From contig CALKGE010000001.1 of the NCBI GenBank assembly GCA_938084685.1, positions 434,001 through 498,000 of the forward strand: 64,000 bases of DNA, given 5' to 3'. The translations under genes were made by a program, and so were the position numbers. Position 1 is the first letter of the stretch. The number at the start of each line of letters is the position of its first letter. Source of the stretch: an uncultured Pirellulaceae bacterium. Lineage in GTDB: Bacteria; Planctomycetota; Planctomycetia; Pirellulales; Pirellulaceae. Positions 9,798-19,784 of this stretch are shown in pieces. A model generated the notes under the pieces. It saw only the letters and a list, made by a program, of their open reading frames with translations. It searched no databases and had not been told where the DNA came from.

Positions 9798-11129
9798 ATG
9801 AATAAGTTTTCCCTATCCCTTTGTGTTGCAGCACTTTTATTACCTTCTTTAAATGCTCAGGATGCGGTCAGTTTCAAAGCCGACATTGCTCCGATTCTGA
9901 TCAACAATTGTCTTGCCTGCCACGGCCCGAAAAAGGCAGAAGGCGGATATCGTGTTGACACGTTTGAGCGGTTTTTGCGGGAGGGAGATTCCGGGGCAGC
10001 AGCCATTACGGCTGGAAATCATGATGAGAGCGAATCTCTGCGTAGAATTAAGTCAGAGGACGAGTTCGAGCGAATGCCGCTCGAAAACGATCCCCTCGCC
10101 GCAGCGGAAATCGAGCTCATTGAAAAGTGGGTCACCGAGGGTGCAAAATATGACGCGGAAGACCCTAAAGCGTTTCTGTCAACCATCGTTCCGGCACCGA
10201 CACATCCGACACCGCCGGAAGTTTATCCCCTTACTGTCCCGATTACGTCAGTAGCATTCAGTCCTGACGGCAGCCAGGTCGTGACAGGTGGCTATCACGA
10301 AGTCGTTCTGTGGAATGCCACTGACGGTACGCTTGTAAAGCGAATTCAAAATGTGGGCCAACGTACATTTGCACTTCGCTTCAGTCATGATGGTCAGCAT
10401 CTCGTTGCAGCGGGAGGTGCTCCGGGAAAGCTTGGTGAAGCGCGTATTTTCGATGCGGCTTCCGGTGACCTGGTGACCGTTTTAGGTACGACGTCTGATG
10501 TTGTATTGGATGTACAGTTCAGTCCGGCTGGTGATCGCCTGGCGATTGCCGGAGCAGATAGTACGATCAGAATTTACGAGTTTCCGGCGGGTAACCTGGT
10601 ACGTGCGATTTCCAGTCACTCGGACTGGATCATGGCCGTTGCCTGGGATAATGAAGGGAAGCGTCTGGCGTCCGCGTCACGTGATAAGACAGCCAAGTTG
10701 TTTGATGTGGAGACCGGTGAGTTGCTGGTGACCTACAGTGGGCACAACAATCACGTGAAAGGGGTGGCTTTTCACCCGGACAATCAGCATATCTATACCG
10801 CCGGTGGAGATAAAAAGGTTCACTGGTGGAAAGCTGCTGACGCGAAGAAAGTTGGAGAGCTTGCTCAGGGCGGAGAAGTATACAAGTTGGAAAAGATCGG
10901 TGGCGTGATTACAACGTCTTCGGCCGATCGAACAGTCCGTCAGATCGATGCCGCCACGCAAAAAGAGGTGCGTAATTATGGTGGACATGCCGACTGGACT
11001 CTGTCATCGGCATTCCATGAGTCGACCAAACGGATTGCCGGCGGTGCTTTCGACGGCGCCGTAAAGATTTGGAATACCGAAGATGGCGCAGAAGTAATCT
11101 CCTTTGTTGCGGCTCCGGGTGCGAAATAA
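9798..11129 (+). CDS. Planctomycete cytochrome c (PSCyt1) fused to WD40 repeats
   Basis: CLACHGPKKAEGGYRVDT heme motif followed by multiple WD40 units (AVAWDNEGKRLASASRDKTAKLFDVETG). Confidence 0.9.
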   Translation: MNKFSLSLCVAALLLPSLNAQDAVSFKADIAPILINNCLACHGPKKAEGGYRVDTFERFLREGDSGAAAITAGNHDESESLRRIKSEDEFERMPLENDPLAAAEIELIEKWVTEGAKYDAEDPKAFLSTIVPAPTHPTPPEVYPLTVPITSVAFSPDGSQVVTGGYHEVVLWNATDGTLVKRIQNVGQRTFALRFSHDGQHLVAAGGAPGKLGEARIFDAASGDLVTVLGTTSDVVLDVQFSPAGDRLAIAGADSTIRIYEFPAGNLVRAISSHSDWIMAVAWDNEGKRLASASRDKTAKLFDVETGELLVTYSGHNNHVKGVAFHPDNQHIYTAGGDKKVHWWKAADAKKVGELAQGGEVYKLEKIGGVITTSSADRTVRQIDAATQKEVRNYGGHADWTLSSAFHESTKRIAGGAFDGAVKIWNTEDGAEVISFVAAPGAK

Positions 11130-11134
11130 CCTGG

Positions 11135-11764
11135 ATGCCGTCATTGCAATGGAATGGCCCTCAATCCGCGGATTGGGTTCTGGTTCTTGCTCATGGTGCC
11201 GGAGCAGGCATGGATTCGCCGTTTATGCAGACCATGGCAGAATCTCTGGGACAACACCGTATCCGGGTGGGGCGCTTCAATTTTCCCTATATGGTGCGCG
11301 CCATTAGCGAAGGTAAACGCAGGCCTCCCGACTCGGCTTCCAGGCTTTTGGATTCGTGGGCAGAGGTGGTCGAGGAAGTCGCTGCAAAACTGAAGCCAGG
11401 CCAACGATTGGCGATCGGTGGGAAATCCATGGGAGGCCGGATTGCTTCGATGTCGACACAGCTGGACCCAGTCAGCGCATTGGTTTGTCTCGGGTATCCC
11501 TTTCATCCCCCCGGGAAGCCAGAGAAATTACGCACGGAACATTTTTCAACAATCCAGGTGCCTACGTTGATTCTCCAGGGAGAGCGGGATCCGTTTGGCA
11601 ACGGAGAGGAAGTTCGGCACATGAAGTTTCCAGGTCACTTCAAAACAATTCTGCTTGCCGATGGTGACCATAGTTTCAAGCCGCGGAAAGCGTCAGGCAG
11701 GACGCTCCAGCAAAACATGGAGCAGGCAACGATGGCGGTGGTCGAGATGTTAAGGTCGTGTTGA
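11135..11764 (+). CDS. Alpha/beta hydrolase (KANL3/Tex30-like)
   Basis: LVLAHGAGAGMDSPFM, IGGKSMGGRIAS. ATG at 11135 immediately follows the WD40 gene. Confidence 0.8.
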   Translation: MPSLQWNGPQSADWVLVLAHGAGAGMDSPFMQTMAESLGQHRIRVGRFNFPYMVRAISEGKRRPPDSASRLLDSWAEVVEEVAAKLKPGQRLAIGGKSMGGRIASMSTQLDPVSALVCLGYPFHPPGKPEKLRTEHFSTIQVPTLILQGERDPFGNGEEVRHMKFPGHFKTILLADGDHSFKPRKASGRTLQQNMEQATMAVVEMLRSC

Positions 11765-13549
11765 CGAATCTGGCAAAAAGCCCGCTTCGTCCCATCCCCG
11801 TTCCAGGTTATACGCTTTTACAAGAGCTTCCAGCGTCTGACGGTTTAGCACGGCATCTGTGTCATCCTCCAATGCTGTTGTCAGCATGCGTTCGGGCAGA
11901 GTGTCTTCTGCGGGTGTCCAGCCGCTGAGGATGTTGAAATGTTTTTTGGTGTTGACGATCGCTTCAGCTGCTCGCACCATCTGCTCGGCATTCAAATTCC
12001 AACCGGTTACCAGATTAAGCATGCTTGCACATTCCGCAAAATAATCGTCAAATACGCCACGCAGGAATTTGCAGAGGATAAGTGAATCCATCATGGCGGC
12101 TTTGTTTTCCGTCTCTACCGCAAGACGAGCCTGACTCACTTTGGCATGGCGGCGGTCGACATGTTCCGAGAAGTCGACTTCATAGGCACCGCTACGGTTG
12201 TGATCGGCTCCCCGGGTCCCCACGGCAAAACCAAGTGCCATGGTTTGTAGTGCTCGAGGTTCGTAGCCAGGCAGTTCCAATCCTTTCACCTGAGGGGCGA
12301 ATGAGATCGTGTTATGCCCCAGTTCCATTGCCAAAGCGCGACTTCCTTTCGCCAGCGAGATACCAAGTGACTTTTGCTGTCCGATCAGGTGGATCGCCTT
12401 GTGCAGAGCTTCACCGCTGCCAAAGCGAAGCCATGGTTCCTGAAGATAACCCTGCTCCACACACTCCATGGCAAATGCGATAGTTCCCCCGGTGCTGATA
12501 GTGTCGAGACCGTAATGATCGCACAGGTGGGAAGCCTGCAGGACGATTTGCTGATCGCTGATTTCACAAAGCGGTCCTAGTGCAAACAGATTTTCGTACT
12601 CAATACGAGTTTGGGATGGTTTACCGTCGACGGGAATGGAATAGATGTGAGTACATCCAATTGTGCAGGCGGCACAACTTTCACGCATTTTGTCCCGCAC
12701 AGCATTCATGGCTTCCGGAGACAGATTTTCTGCGTTTTCAAAAGAACCTTTTTGAAAATTACGAGTGGGTAGGCAATGAAGTCGGTTGAAAACGAGTACG
12801 TTCGCTGCCGTACCTAACTCACGATATTTCTCTGTGGCTGGCCCGAAGGATCGCTGGGATAAATTCCGTGCCTGTTGAACGAGTCCCTGAGTGTCAAACC
12901 AGGAAGTTCGCTGGTCACCACGCACGGCAATCGCCTTGATGTTTTTGGAGCCAAGCACCGCGCCGCTGCCACCACGGCCCGCATGGCGTCCGCTGTGCGA
13001 GATGGTCGCATATCTGACAAGGTGTTCCCCGGCCGGGCCAATAACGGCAAATGAGTATTCCTGACCGAATGCGGTTCGCAATTGTTGCTCCGTCTGTTCG
13101 GCAGGCAGTCCGCAGAGATGATCGGCCGGCTGTAGCGTAACATGGCCATTGTCGATGACGAGTATGGATGGCGACTCTGCCCGACCAGTGATGAGCAGTG
13201 CATCATAGCCGGTTCGTTTTCCAGCAAGGGCAAAACGACTACTCGCAAGCGAGTCATTGATACGGCCGGTCAAAGGGCTGCGGCTGACGACGGCGAATTT
13301 GGCGCTGGTAGTGAGAGGGCTGCCGACGAGAGGGCTGAAGGCAAAAACAATACTAGCCTGAGAAGACAAGGGATCATGCTTCCATGCTTCATGTTCCATC
13401 AGGAGATGGGTACCAAGCCCGCTTCCACCGATCATCTGTTGTAAAACGTCGGCTTGCAATGGATGGCAGCTTGCCGCCCCAGAGGTGACATCGATTTCCA
13501 GATAGCGGTAATGATAGCCGTGTGCTTCACTCACGTTAGCCACCCGCAT
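11750..13549 (-). CDS. Aldehyde:ferredoxin oxidoreductase family protein (Mo/W pterin, 4Fe-4S)
   Basis: IGGSGLGTHLLM, GRHAGRGGSGAVLGSKNIKAIAVRG, CAACTIGCTH and a downstream ILCKF cysteine. Confidence 0.92.
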   Translation of the reverse strand: MRVANVSEAHGYHYRYLEIDVTSGAASCHPLQADVLQQMIGGSGLGTHLLMEHEAWKHDPLSSQASIVFAFSPLVGSPLTTSAKFAVVSRSPLTGRINDSLASSRFALAGKRTGYDALLITGRAESPSILVIDNGHVTLQPADHLCGLPAEQTEQQLRTAFGQEYSFAVIGPAGEHLVRYATISHSGRHAGRGGSGAVLGSKNIKAIAVRGDQRTSWFDTQGLVQQARNLSQRSFGPATEKYRELGTAANVLVFNRLHCLPTRNFQKGSFENAENLSPEAMNAVRDKMRESCAACTIGCTHIYSIPVDGKPSQTRIEYENLFALGPLCEISDQQIVLQASHLCDHYGLDTISTGGTIAFAMECVEQGYLQEPWLRFGSGEALHKAIHLIGQQKSLGISLAKGSRALAMELGHNTISFAPQVKGLELPGYEPRALQTMALGFAVGTRGADHNRSGAYEVDFSEHVDRRHAKVSQARLAVETENKAAMMDSLILCKFLRGVFDDYFAECASMLNLVTGWNLNAEQMVRAAEAIVNTKKHFNILSGWTPAEDTLPERMLTTALEDDTDAVLNRQTLEALVKAYNLERGWDEAGFLPDSSTRP

Positions 13550-13811
13550 CCATGGAAAGGATCAGCAGGGCATCCCCATCCCGGGCCGTCCCATTTTCGG
13601 TTTGATAGAATCGTGTGCCGTTAAGATTGACCGTCAGATGCTGGTTAAGACGGTCTCCTGCCATACAGTTCCGCTGAAATTCAGGATGTTTCCGTGCAAC
13701 GGCGAGGATGACATCATGAATTTCCATTTCCTCCTGATCAAATTCATAGACTTCACTGGCGATTCCAACACGCTGGCGCGGAATGCCGTAATACTCAATT
13801 TTGATTTTCAT
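13536..13811 (-). CDS. MoaD/ThiS-type ubiquitin-like sulfur carrier protein
   Basis: Short beta-grasp-like protein ending in Gly-Gly (LILSMDAGG*). It overlaps the start of the downstream AOR gene. Confidence 0.8.
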   Translation of the reverse strand: MKIKIEYYGIPRQRVGIASEVYEFDQEEMEIHDVILAVARKHPEFQRNCMAGDRLNQHLTVNLNGTRFYQTENGTARDGDALLILSMDAGG

Positions 13812-13978
13812 GGAAAATGGATACGATGGGGCGGAGTTGCTTGCAAGATGGTCTGGCAGCCATAAAAATATAGCTTCTCTTCATGTTAAGCATAGAAGGG
13901 AAGATCGACAATGAATCAATGTTTCAGAGAACAGGATCCTCGCCCGTTACAGGGATCCATTTCAGGAGAACTTAGAAT

Positions 13979-14986
13979 ATGTACCGTACTTTAACACGAA
14001 CCCTGGCCATGTTAGCTGTCCTGGCTGCCGGAGTGATCACGGCTAACGCAGCTGGTCCAAAGATTGTAGATCCCGCAAAAGTAGACAGCGATTATGCGCT
14101 GCAGGGGGAATATACTGGCGAGTTCCAAAGAGATGGAAAGACATATAAGGCGGGCGCTCAGATTATTGCTTTAGGCAATGGCGAGTTTGCAGGCGCCTAT
14201 TATCCCGGGGGATTGCCAGGCGATGGCTTCGGGCTGGACAAATCCAAGGTAGTTCGAGCCAATGGTAAATTGGAAAATGGGGAAGTGAAATTCACGTCTG
14301 ATAAGGGCACAGCTGTTTTGTCCAAGGAGGGAATCGCTCTTTTTGATCCTCAGGGTAACGGCGGAGCTGTGCTGAAAAAGGTCAATCGCCAAAGCCCAAC
14401 GCTGGGGAAGAAACCTCCCCAGGGAGCGGTAGTTCTGTTTGACGGATCGAATGTGGAGAACTGGAAGAATGGCCGGTTATCCGATGATGGCCTGTTGATG
14501 GAGGGGACGACCAGTAAGAATCTGTTTCAGGACCATCATATTCATTTAGAATTCCGCATCCCCTACCAGCCGCTTGATCGTGGTCAAGGGCGAGGAAACT
14601 CAGGTATCTACGTTCAGGGACGCTATGAGATCCAGATGCTTGATTCGTTCGGATTGCATGGTGCGATGAATGAATGCGGAGGGATTTACAGTGTGGCGGA
14701 AACGCCGATTAATATGGCATTTCCGCCATTGACCTGGCAAACCTACGATATTTATTACACTGCCGGGCGGTATGATGATAATCAGAAGGTTGTAACGCAC
14801 CCTTCGATTACTGTTTACCACAACGGAGTGAAGATTCACGATAAGGTTCAGCTGCCCGGAGAACGAAATACAACGGCAGCTCCATTGAAAGCGGGTCCGG
14901 CTCCAGGTCCCGTCTACTTACAGAACCACGGCTGCCCGGTACGTTACCGAAATATCTGGGTCGTCGAAAGCTCGGACGAGAAATAG
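13979..14986 (+). CDS. DUF1080 (3-keto-disaccharide hydrolase) domain protein
   Basis: LFDGSNVENWKN, GRGNSGIYVQGRYEIQMLDSFG, VRYRNIWV. Confidence 0.88.
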   Translation: MYRTLTRTLAMLAVLAAGVITANAAGPKIVDPAKVDSDYALQGEYTGEFQRDGKTYKAGAQIIALGNGEFAGAYYPGGLPGDGFGLDKSKVVRANGKLENGEVKFTSDKGTAVLSKEGIALFDPQGNGGAVLKKVNRQSPTLGKKPPQGAVVLFDGSNVENWKNGRLSDDGLLMEGTTSKNLFQDHHIHLEFRIPYQPLDRGQGRGNSGIYVQGRYEIQMLDSFGLHGAMNECGGIYSVAETPINMAFPPLTWQTYDIYYTAGRYDDNQKVVTHPSITVYHNGVKIHDKVQLPGERNTTAAPLKAGPAPGPVYLQNHGCPVRYRNIWVVESSDEK

Positions 14987-15025
14987 TCGCGGTTTCAACG
15001 ATATGAAGTAATGGAGGCTATGGTC

Positions 15026-15409
15026 CTACTCGGGGCTGTAGCCTTCTTTGTCAATGACTTCAAAGATGTAGCCGTTAGGATCTCTGAAAAAGAAACGTTC
15101 AAAGGGAGTGTCCCGTAAAGGGTCGATTAATTCTGCATGATGTTCAAGCAACCGGGCTTTGAGGGCTGGAAATTCACTTCCTTGATAGAATATTGCAAAG
15201 TGTCGACCAAATTCAGCTTCATACGGAGATACTTCGAAGTTTTCGACGTGTAGTAAATGGAGCTGTTGGCCAGGTGCGATATCGAGCCATGCTGCTGTGC
15301 GATCGATGTTGTCAGGGCGGGAAATCGGGGTCCAGCCCAGAGTGTTTTGAAAAAATTGGCTGGAAGCGATAACATCCTGTGTGGCAAGTGTTAAATGAGC
15401 AAACGACAT
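15026..15409 (-). CDS. VOC/glyoxalase family protein
   Basis: FAHLTLATQDVIASSQFFQNTLGW...FFRDPNGYIFEVID. Confidence 0.85.
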   Translation of the reverse strand: MSFAHLTLATQDVIASSQFFQNTLGWTPISRPDNIDRTAAWLDIAPGQQLHLLHVENFEVSPYEAEFGRHFAIFYQGSEFPALKARLLEHHAELIDPLRDTPFERFFFRDPNGYIFEVIDKEGYSPE

Positions 15410-15506
15410 GGGAGTTCCTTATTGGTGATACGGCTTCTATCATAAATGAGGTAGCGAATACAATAAACTCAGACGAAGCGATTCGTTTTGAATTGCCACG
15501 AGTAAT

Positions 15507-17150
15507 ATGAACAGAGCATTTTTAGATATGAAATTGTGGAAAGTAGTTTGTCTGTTATTGGTCATGTTGGCTGGCTGTGGTGATACCGAACAGGCGGAAC
15601 AGACCAGTACCGAAAAACCTCGTACTCTTATTCCAGGTGTGGATGTCCCGCTGAATCCCCAAGGAGATATTCGTCCCAAGGAGAAGCCGAAGAAAAGGCT
15701 GGACCTTGAGCCTGAAGCACCTCCGCGTCGAATCGTTAATACTGCGGGTGTTGTTCAACCAGAAGTGACAAAGCTGCTGACGCAAATAGATGCCAGTCGA
15801 CAGGAAGGACCGACAGCTGTTGCCTGGGTGATCGATCGAAGTAAAAGTGCGGCGAATATGGTCGATGGAATTCGTCTTCAAGTCCAGTCTTACTATGATG
15901 AACTGGCTTTTGAACGGAAACAGCTTGAAATGGAGGAGGCAGCTGAGATTGAGCACCATCATTTGTATACGGCCATCTACACCTTTGGAGAAACGGTCGA
16001 GTGTACGTTACCAGTCAGTGGCGAATTAAAGGCGGCAAAAGACGCGCTCTCAACGATCCCGGTTGATAACACCGGCGTGGAAAACGCCTTCGCGGCACTC
16101 AAGCTGGCAGTGGATGATATAACGGACCTTCGGGTGAATGATGGTTACGAAGTGTTTCTGATAGTGATTACGGATGAGGCGGGTGATGACCAGCAGCTCG
16201 CGGATGAAATTCGACCGGAACTGTCAAAGTACGCGATGCCACTCTACGTGGTCGGAGTGAATGCTCCGTTCGGTAGACGGGCAATTCTTCCTGAACATGT
16301 CGAAGCTGGTGCTAATGGGAAAGGTGAGAAGCAGTTTATTAATCAGGGGCCCGAAACTCGGGAGCTGGAACAGCTGCTGCTTGCATATCCCGCCGCAGGA
16401 TTGAGTATGGATACGGTTGACAGTGGATATGGACCGTTTGCGTGGGAGTTGTTATGTCGAAGTAGTGGTGGACTCTTTCTTGGGGTCAAAGCTCCCGGCT
16501 ATACGTCTTCTATGCTGAGTCGTCCGGGGAGTCGCCCTACCGCATTGATTGGTTCCTACGGAGGAGCCCAGATGACCAAATACGCTCCGGACTACGTAAG
16601 CCGTGCCAAGTACGATGCAATGGTACAGGCTAACGGTGCAGTCAAAGCGTTGCTGGAAGTAGCGAAAATGAAAGATATTCCGACTCTGAATAATTACCGA
16701 GTCGATTTTGAAGGTACGGATGTAACGCGTTTGAATCAGATGCTCAGTCAGGCACAATTGGGGGCAGCCCAGATCGAACCTGCGCTCAACGCGGCCTACA
16801 ACGTTCTCGTCGTCGGCGAACCGGATCGTGAAAACCTGACCAAACCTCGATGGCAGGCCGGATACGATTTGGCCATGGGAAGAATTCTGGCAGCGAAATC
16901 CCGAGTGGAAGGATACAACGCGATGCTGGCAGCGTTGAAGCGCGGGAAGTCATTTGAAAACGAAGGCAGCACACGTTGGGTGTTAACTCCGGCTGAACAA
17001 ACGGAAGCTGGTAGCGCGGTGAAAAAGATAGGCGAAAGAGCGTTGGAGTATCTGCAACGTGTAATTGCAGACCACCAGGGCACTCCGTGGGCGCAAATGG
17101 CGGAGATGGAATTACAGGTTCCAGTGGGTTGGAAATGGGTGGAACAATAA
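15507..17150 (+). CDS. vWA domain lipoprotein
   Basis: Lipobox LLVMLAGC; AWVIDRSKSAANMVDGIRLQ and FLIVITDEAGDD, vWA/MIDAS-like. Confidence 0.75.
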   Translation: MNRAFLDMKLWKVVCLLLVMLAGCGDTEQAEQTSTEKPRTLIPGVDVPLNPQGDIRPKEKPKKRLDLEPEAPPRRIVNTAGVVQPEVTKLLTQIDASRQEGPTAVAWVIDRSKSAANMVDGIRLQVQSYYDELAFERKQLEMEEAAEIEHHHLYTAIYTFGETVECTLPVSGELKAAKDALSTIPVDNTGVENAFAALKLAVDDITDLRVNDGYEVFLIVITDEAGDDQQLADEIRPELSKYAMPLYVVGVNAPFGRRAILPEHVEAGANGKGEKQFINQGPETRELEQLLLAYPAAGLSMDTVDSGYGPFAWELLCRSSGGLFLGVKAPGYTSSMLSRPGSRPTALIGSYGGAQMTKYAPDYVSRAKYDAMVQANGAVKALLEVAKMKDIPTLNNYRVDFEGTDVTRLNQMLSQAQLGAAQIEPALNAAYNVLVVGEPDRENLTKPRWQAGYDLAMGRILAAKSRVEGYNAMLAALKRGKSFENEGSTRWVLTPAEQTEAGSAVKKIGERALEYLQRVIADHQGTPWAQMAEMELQVPVGWKWVEQ

Positions 17151-17351
17151 ATGACAGATGACAACAACGACCAGACAGAGCAGGGTTTTCAGCTTCCCAT
17201 TTACAAGTCACAGGATTGCTCAACGGCTGATCCGACACCTCAAGTGACGCTCGACATGTTCAATGAATTGCAATTGGAAGTGTTGCAGTTGCGCGCCGAG
17301 TTCGCCAAATTGCGGAATCAGGTTGAACAGCAGAATGCCGCGAATGATTAA
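17151..17351 (+). CDS. Small hypothetical protein, possible coiled coil
   Basis: ATG directly follows the stop codon of the upstream vWA gene (TAA-ATG); heptad-like LQLEVLQLRAEFAKLRNQVEQQ. Confidence 0.55.
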   Translation: MTDDNNDQTEQGFQLPIYKSQDCSTADPTPQVTLDMFNELQLEVLQLRAEFAKLRNQVEQQNAAND

Positions 17352-18184
17352 AGCGTCTTCAGAAGGTCACTGACGATCGCTGTCAGTTTTGGTTCCGCCA
17401 GACGGGCAATATCGACGACTTCCTCCGCAGATGTTTCTGACAGAGCGTCTGGTTTTGCCACGTTGGTGACGGCCGACAGTGCGAGCACTCGCATGTTCAA
17501 TGAATGGGCCGTGAGAACTTCAGGAACCGTGGACATCCCGACGACATCGCCTCCAATCTCTCGTACCATCCGGTATTCGCTGCGAGTTTCATAATTGGGA
17601 CCGGTGAGACTTACATAACATCCTTCCTGGATGTAAAAGTCCTGTTTACGACCCGTCTCCAAGGCCAGATCAATGAAGGCGCGATCGTAAAACAGTGTTC
17701 CCGGTTGTTGATCCATCTCAGCCGTGTGTGTCGGATTCCGCAGCTTGGCATGCTGTTGGAACATCAGATTGATGTGACTGTTGATGACCATCACGTCACC
17801 ACTGGTGAACCTGGGATTGACTCCGCCGCTAGCGTTGGAAACGACCAGAATTTCTGCTCCCAGTTTTTGCATGACATAAACTGGCAGGACGGCATCCAGA
17901 AGCGTATAGCCTTCATAGAGATGAAATCGGCCTTGCATGGCTATGACTGGCACACCTTCCAGTAACCCTACGACTAATTGCCCCTGATGACTCAACGCAG
18001 TGGACTGGGGAAAGTGTGGAATCTCTCGGTATGGCAGTGTGACTTCAGGCTTGATACGAGTTGCAAGTTTGCCGAGTCCGGTTCCCAGAATGATGGCAAC
18101 AAGTGGCCTGGATGTAATGTGTCGGCCGACGTAGTCGGTCGCCTCGTCGATCCTTTCAAAATATTGCAATGAGTCACGTGGCAT
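17348..18184 (-). CDS. Purine nucleoside phosphorylase, paralogue 1 (Asn at the specificity position)
   Basis: ILGTGLGKLATRI, GRFHLYEGY, VVSNASGGVNP, VVGMSTVPEV, SAVTNVAKPD. Start inferred at 18184 (MPRDSLQYFERI). Confidence 0.9.
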   Translation of the reverse strand: MPRDSLQYFERIDEATDYVGRHITSRPLVAIILGTGLGKLATRIKPEVTLPYREIPHFPQSTALSHQGQLVVGLLEGVPVIAMQGRFHLYEGYTLLDAVLPVYVMQKLGAEILVVSNASGGVNPRFTSGDVMVINSHINLMFQQHAKLRNPTHTAEMDQQPGTLFYDRAFIDLALETGRKQDFYIQEGCYVSLTGPNYETRSEYRMVREIGGDVVGMSTVPEVLTAHSLNMRVLALSAVTNVAKPDALSETSAEEVVDIARLAEPKLTAIVSDLLKTL

Positions 18185-18192
18185 GGCTGATA

Positions 18193-19020
18193 CTACGATC
18201 GTTCCTCTGCCAACACGCCTTTCACCAGAGCAGTCAAATGGGGTTCCGCTTGATTGGCGACAGCAATGATTTCCTCGACATTCGCTGGTTTGAGGGCATC
18301 CGGTAAACACATGTCGGTAATGATGGAAAACCCAACAACGCGGAGCCCGCAATGTACGGCGACGATCACTTCCGGTACCGTTGACATTCCAACAACATCA
18401 GCCCCAATCGTCCGCAGAAAACGGTATTCCGCTCGTGTTTCCAGATTCGGTCCCGCGACAGCTACAAAGACTCCTCTGTGAGCGATGATGTCCTGTTTGC
18501 GAGCAATCGCCAGAGCGCGATCGACTAATGATTGCTGATATGGCTCGCACATATCAGGGAACCGGGGACCTAAACGATCATCATTGATACCAATCAGAGG
18601 GTTGTCACCCATGAGGTTGATATGATCTTCGATGACCATGATATCGCCACAACGGTAGTTCGGGTTCATGCCTCCACAAGCATTGGATACGACCAGAAGT
18701 TCTGCCCCTAAAGCTTTCATGACACGTACCGGCAGCGTGATCATTTTGAGCGAGTAACCTTCATACATGTGCATCCGGCCTTCCATCGCTACGATCGGAA
18801 TCCCGGATAGCATGCCACAAACCAGTCGTCCGGCATGACTGACAGCAGTGGATACTGGAAAATGAGGAATGTCGCCATATTCGATGGTTGCTTCGACTTC
18901 AATTTCCTCAACCAGACTGCCAAGGCCTGTCCCCAGGATGACACCAGCATGAGGCGTCTTATCCCACTGCTTCCTGATTTTGGCTACGGCATCTTCAATT
19001 TTGTCGTGCAAATCCAACAT
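18193..19020 (-). CDS. Purine nucleoside phosphorylase/MTAP-superfamily, paralogue 2 (Asp at the specificity position)
   Basis: ILGTGLGSLVEEI, GRMHMYEGYS, VVSNACGGMNP, VVGMSTVPEVIVAVHCGLRVVGFSIITDMCLPD. Confidence 0.9.
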   Translation of the reverse strand: MLDLHDKIEDAVAKIRKQWDKTPHAGVILGTGLGSLVEEIEVEATIEYGDIPHFPVSTAVSHAGRLVCGMLSGIPIVAMEGRMHMYEGYSLKMITLPVRVMKALGAELLVVSNACGGMNPNYRCGDIMVIEDHINLMGDNPLIGINDDRLGPRFPDMCEPYQQSLVDRALAIARKQDIIAHRGVFVAVAGPNLETRAEYRFLRTIGADVVGMSTVPEVIVAVHCGLRVVGFSIITDMCLPDALKPANVEEIIAVANQAEPHLTALVKGVLAEERS

Positions 19021-19121
19021 GATGAAACTCCTTGGTTGAAAGGCAGAGGCACCAGATGATCAATCTCGTGCCTAGATTCTAACAAATACGTCTAAAAATA
19101 CATCCAGCCTACTCCAAACCC

Positions 19122-19186
19122 GGTGCCACCCACTCGGTCAGGGTTGGAAATCGGCTGAAATGGTCTGGCAATGAGTGGGTGTCACC
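19122..19186. repeat. Imperfect inverted repeat with 14-bp arms
   Basis: ggtgccacccactc (19122-19135) and gagtgggtgtcacc (19173-19186); 13 of 14 positions complementary. Confidence 0.65.
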
Positions 19187-19427
19187 TGTTGGTGGGTAAT
19201 TTTTGCGCGATGGTTCTGAAATCTGCTGGGACAGGGTCGGACAGACGATCGATATCTCATTTATTAAGGATGGGAAGCCTGCGAGACCCACTAGCGGAGA
19301 TGAAGGTGTGAGTTCACAATAAATGTTTGATAAGGAGGGGGAAGCGTGCCGATTTTAGCTAGATAGGCACAAATCTTCACTTAGATTGCTGGCATACCAA
19401 GGCAATTTACCCTTTGGGAAGCACATT

Positions 19428-19784
19428 ATGTCCAAAACTTACATCATCATTCCTGGCCGTACTAGTCAGCAGGGAGTGGGTATTAATGAAGGTAAGTTTG
19501 AAGAGACCTATCAAAGCGAGATTTCCGTTTTGCAAGTTTCTGAAGAGGATATGGCAGAGCTTGAGCTGGAGGCAGGAGACTGGGTTCGCGTAACAAGCGA
19601 ACACGGCCAGATTGAAATCCGGGTTAAAGCGGCAAAGAAAGGTGAATTACCTGCCGGGCTGTTATTCATTGCTTATGGTGACTATTCAAGTCGACTGATG
19701 GGCGCTGACACGCATGGCTCCGGGATGCCAACAAGTAAGGGATTTGACGTGACGATGGAAAAGATCGCTGCTCCTGTGGAGTAG
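19428..19784 (+). CDS. Formylmethanofuran dehydrogenase subunit D-like, molybdopterin dinucleotide-binding domain
   Basis: MAELELEAGDWVRVTSEHGQIEIRVKAAKKGELPAGLLFIAYGDYSSRLMGADTHGSGMPTSKGFDV resembles FwdD/FmdD; first gene of the set. Confidence 0.82.
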   Translation: MSKTYIIIPGRTSQQGVGINEGKFEETYQSEISVLQVSEEDMAELELEAGDWVRVTSEHGQIEIRVKAAKKGELPAGLLFIAYGDYSSRLMGADTHGSGMPTSKGFDVTMEKIAAPVE

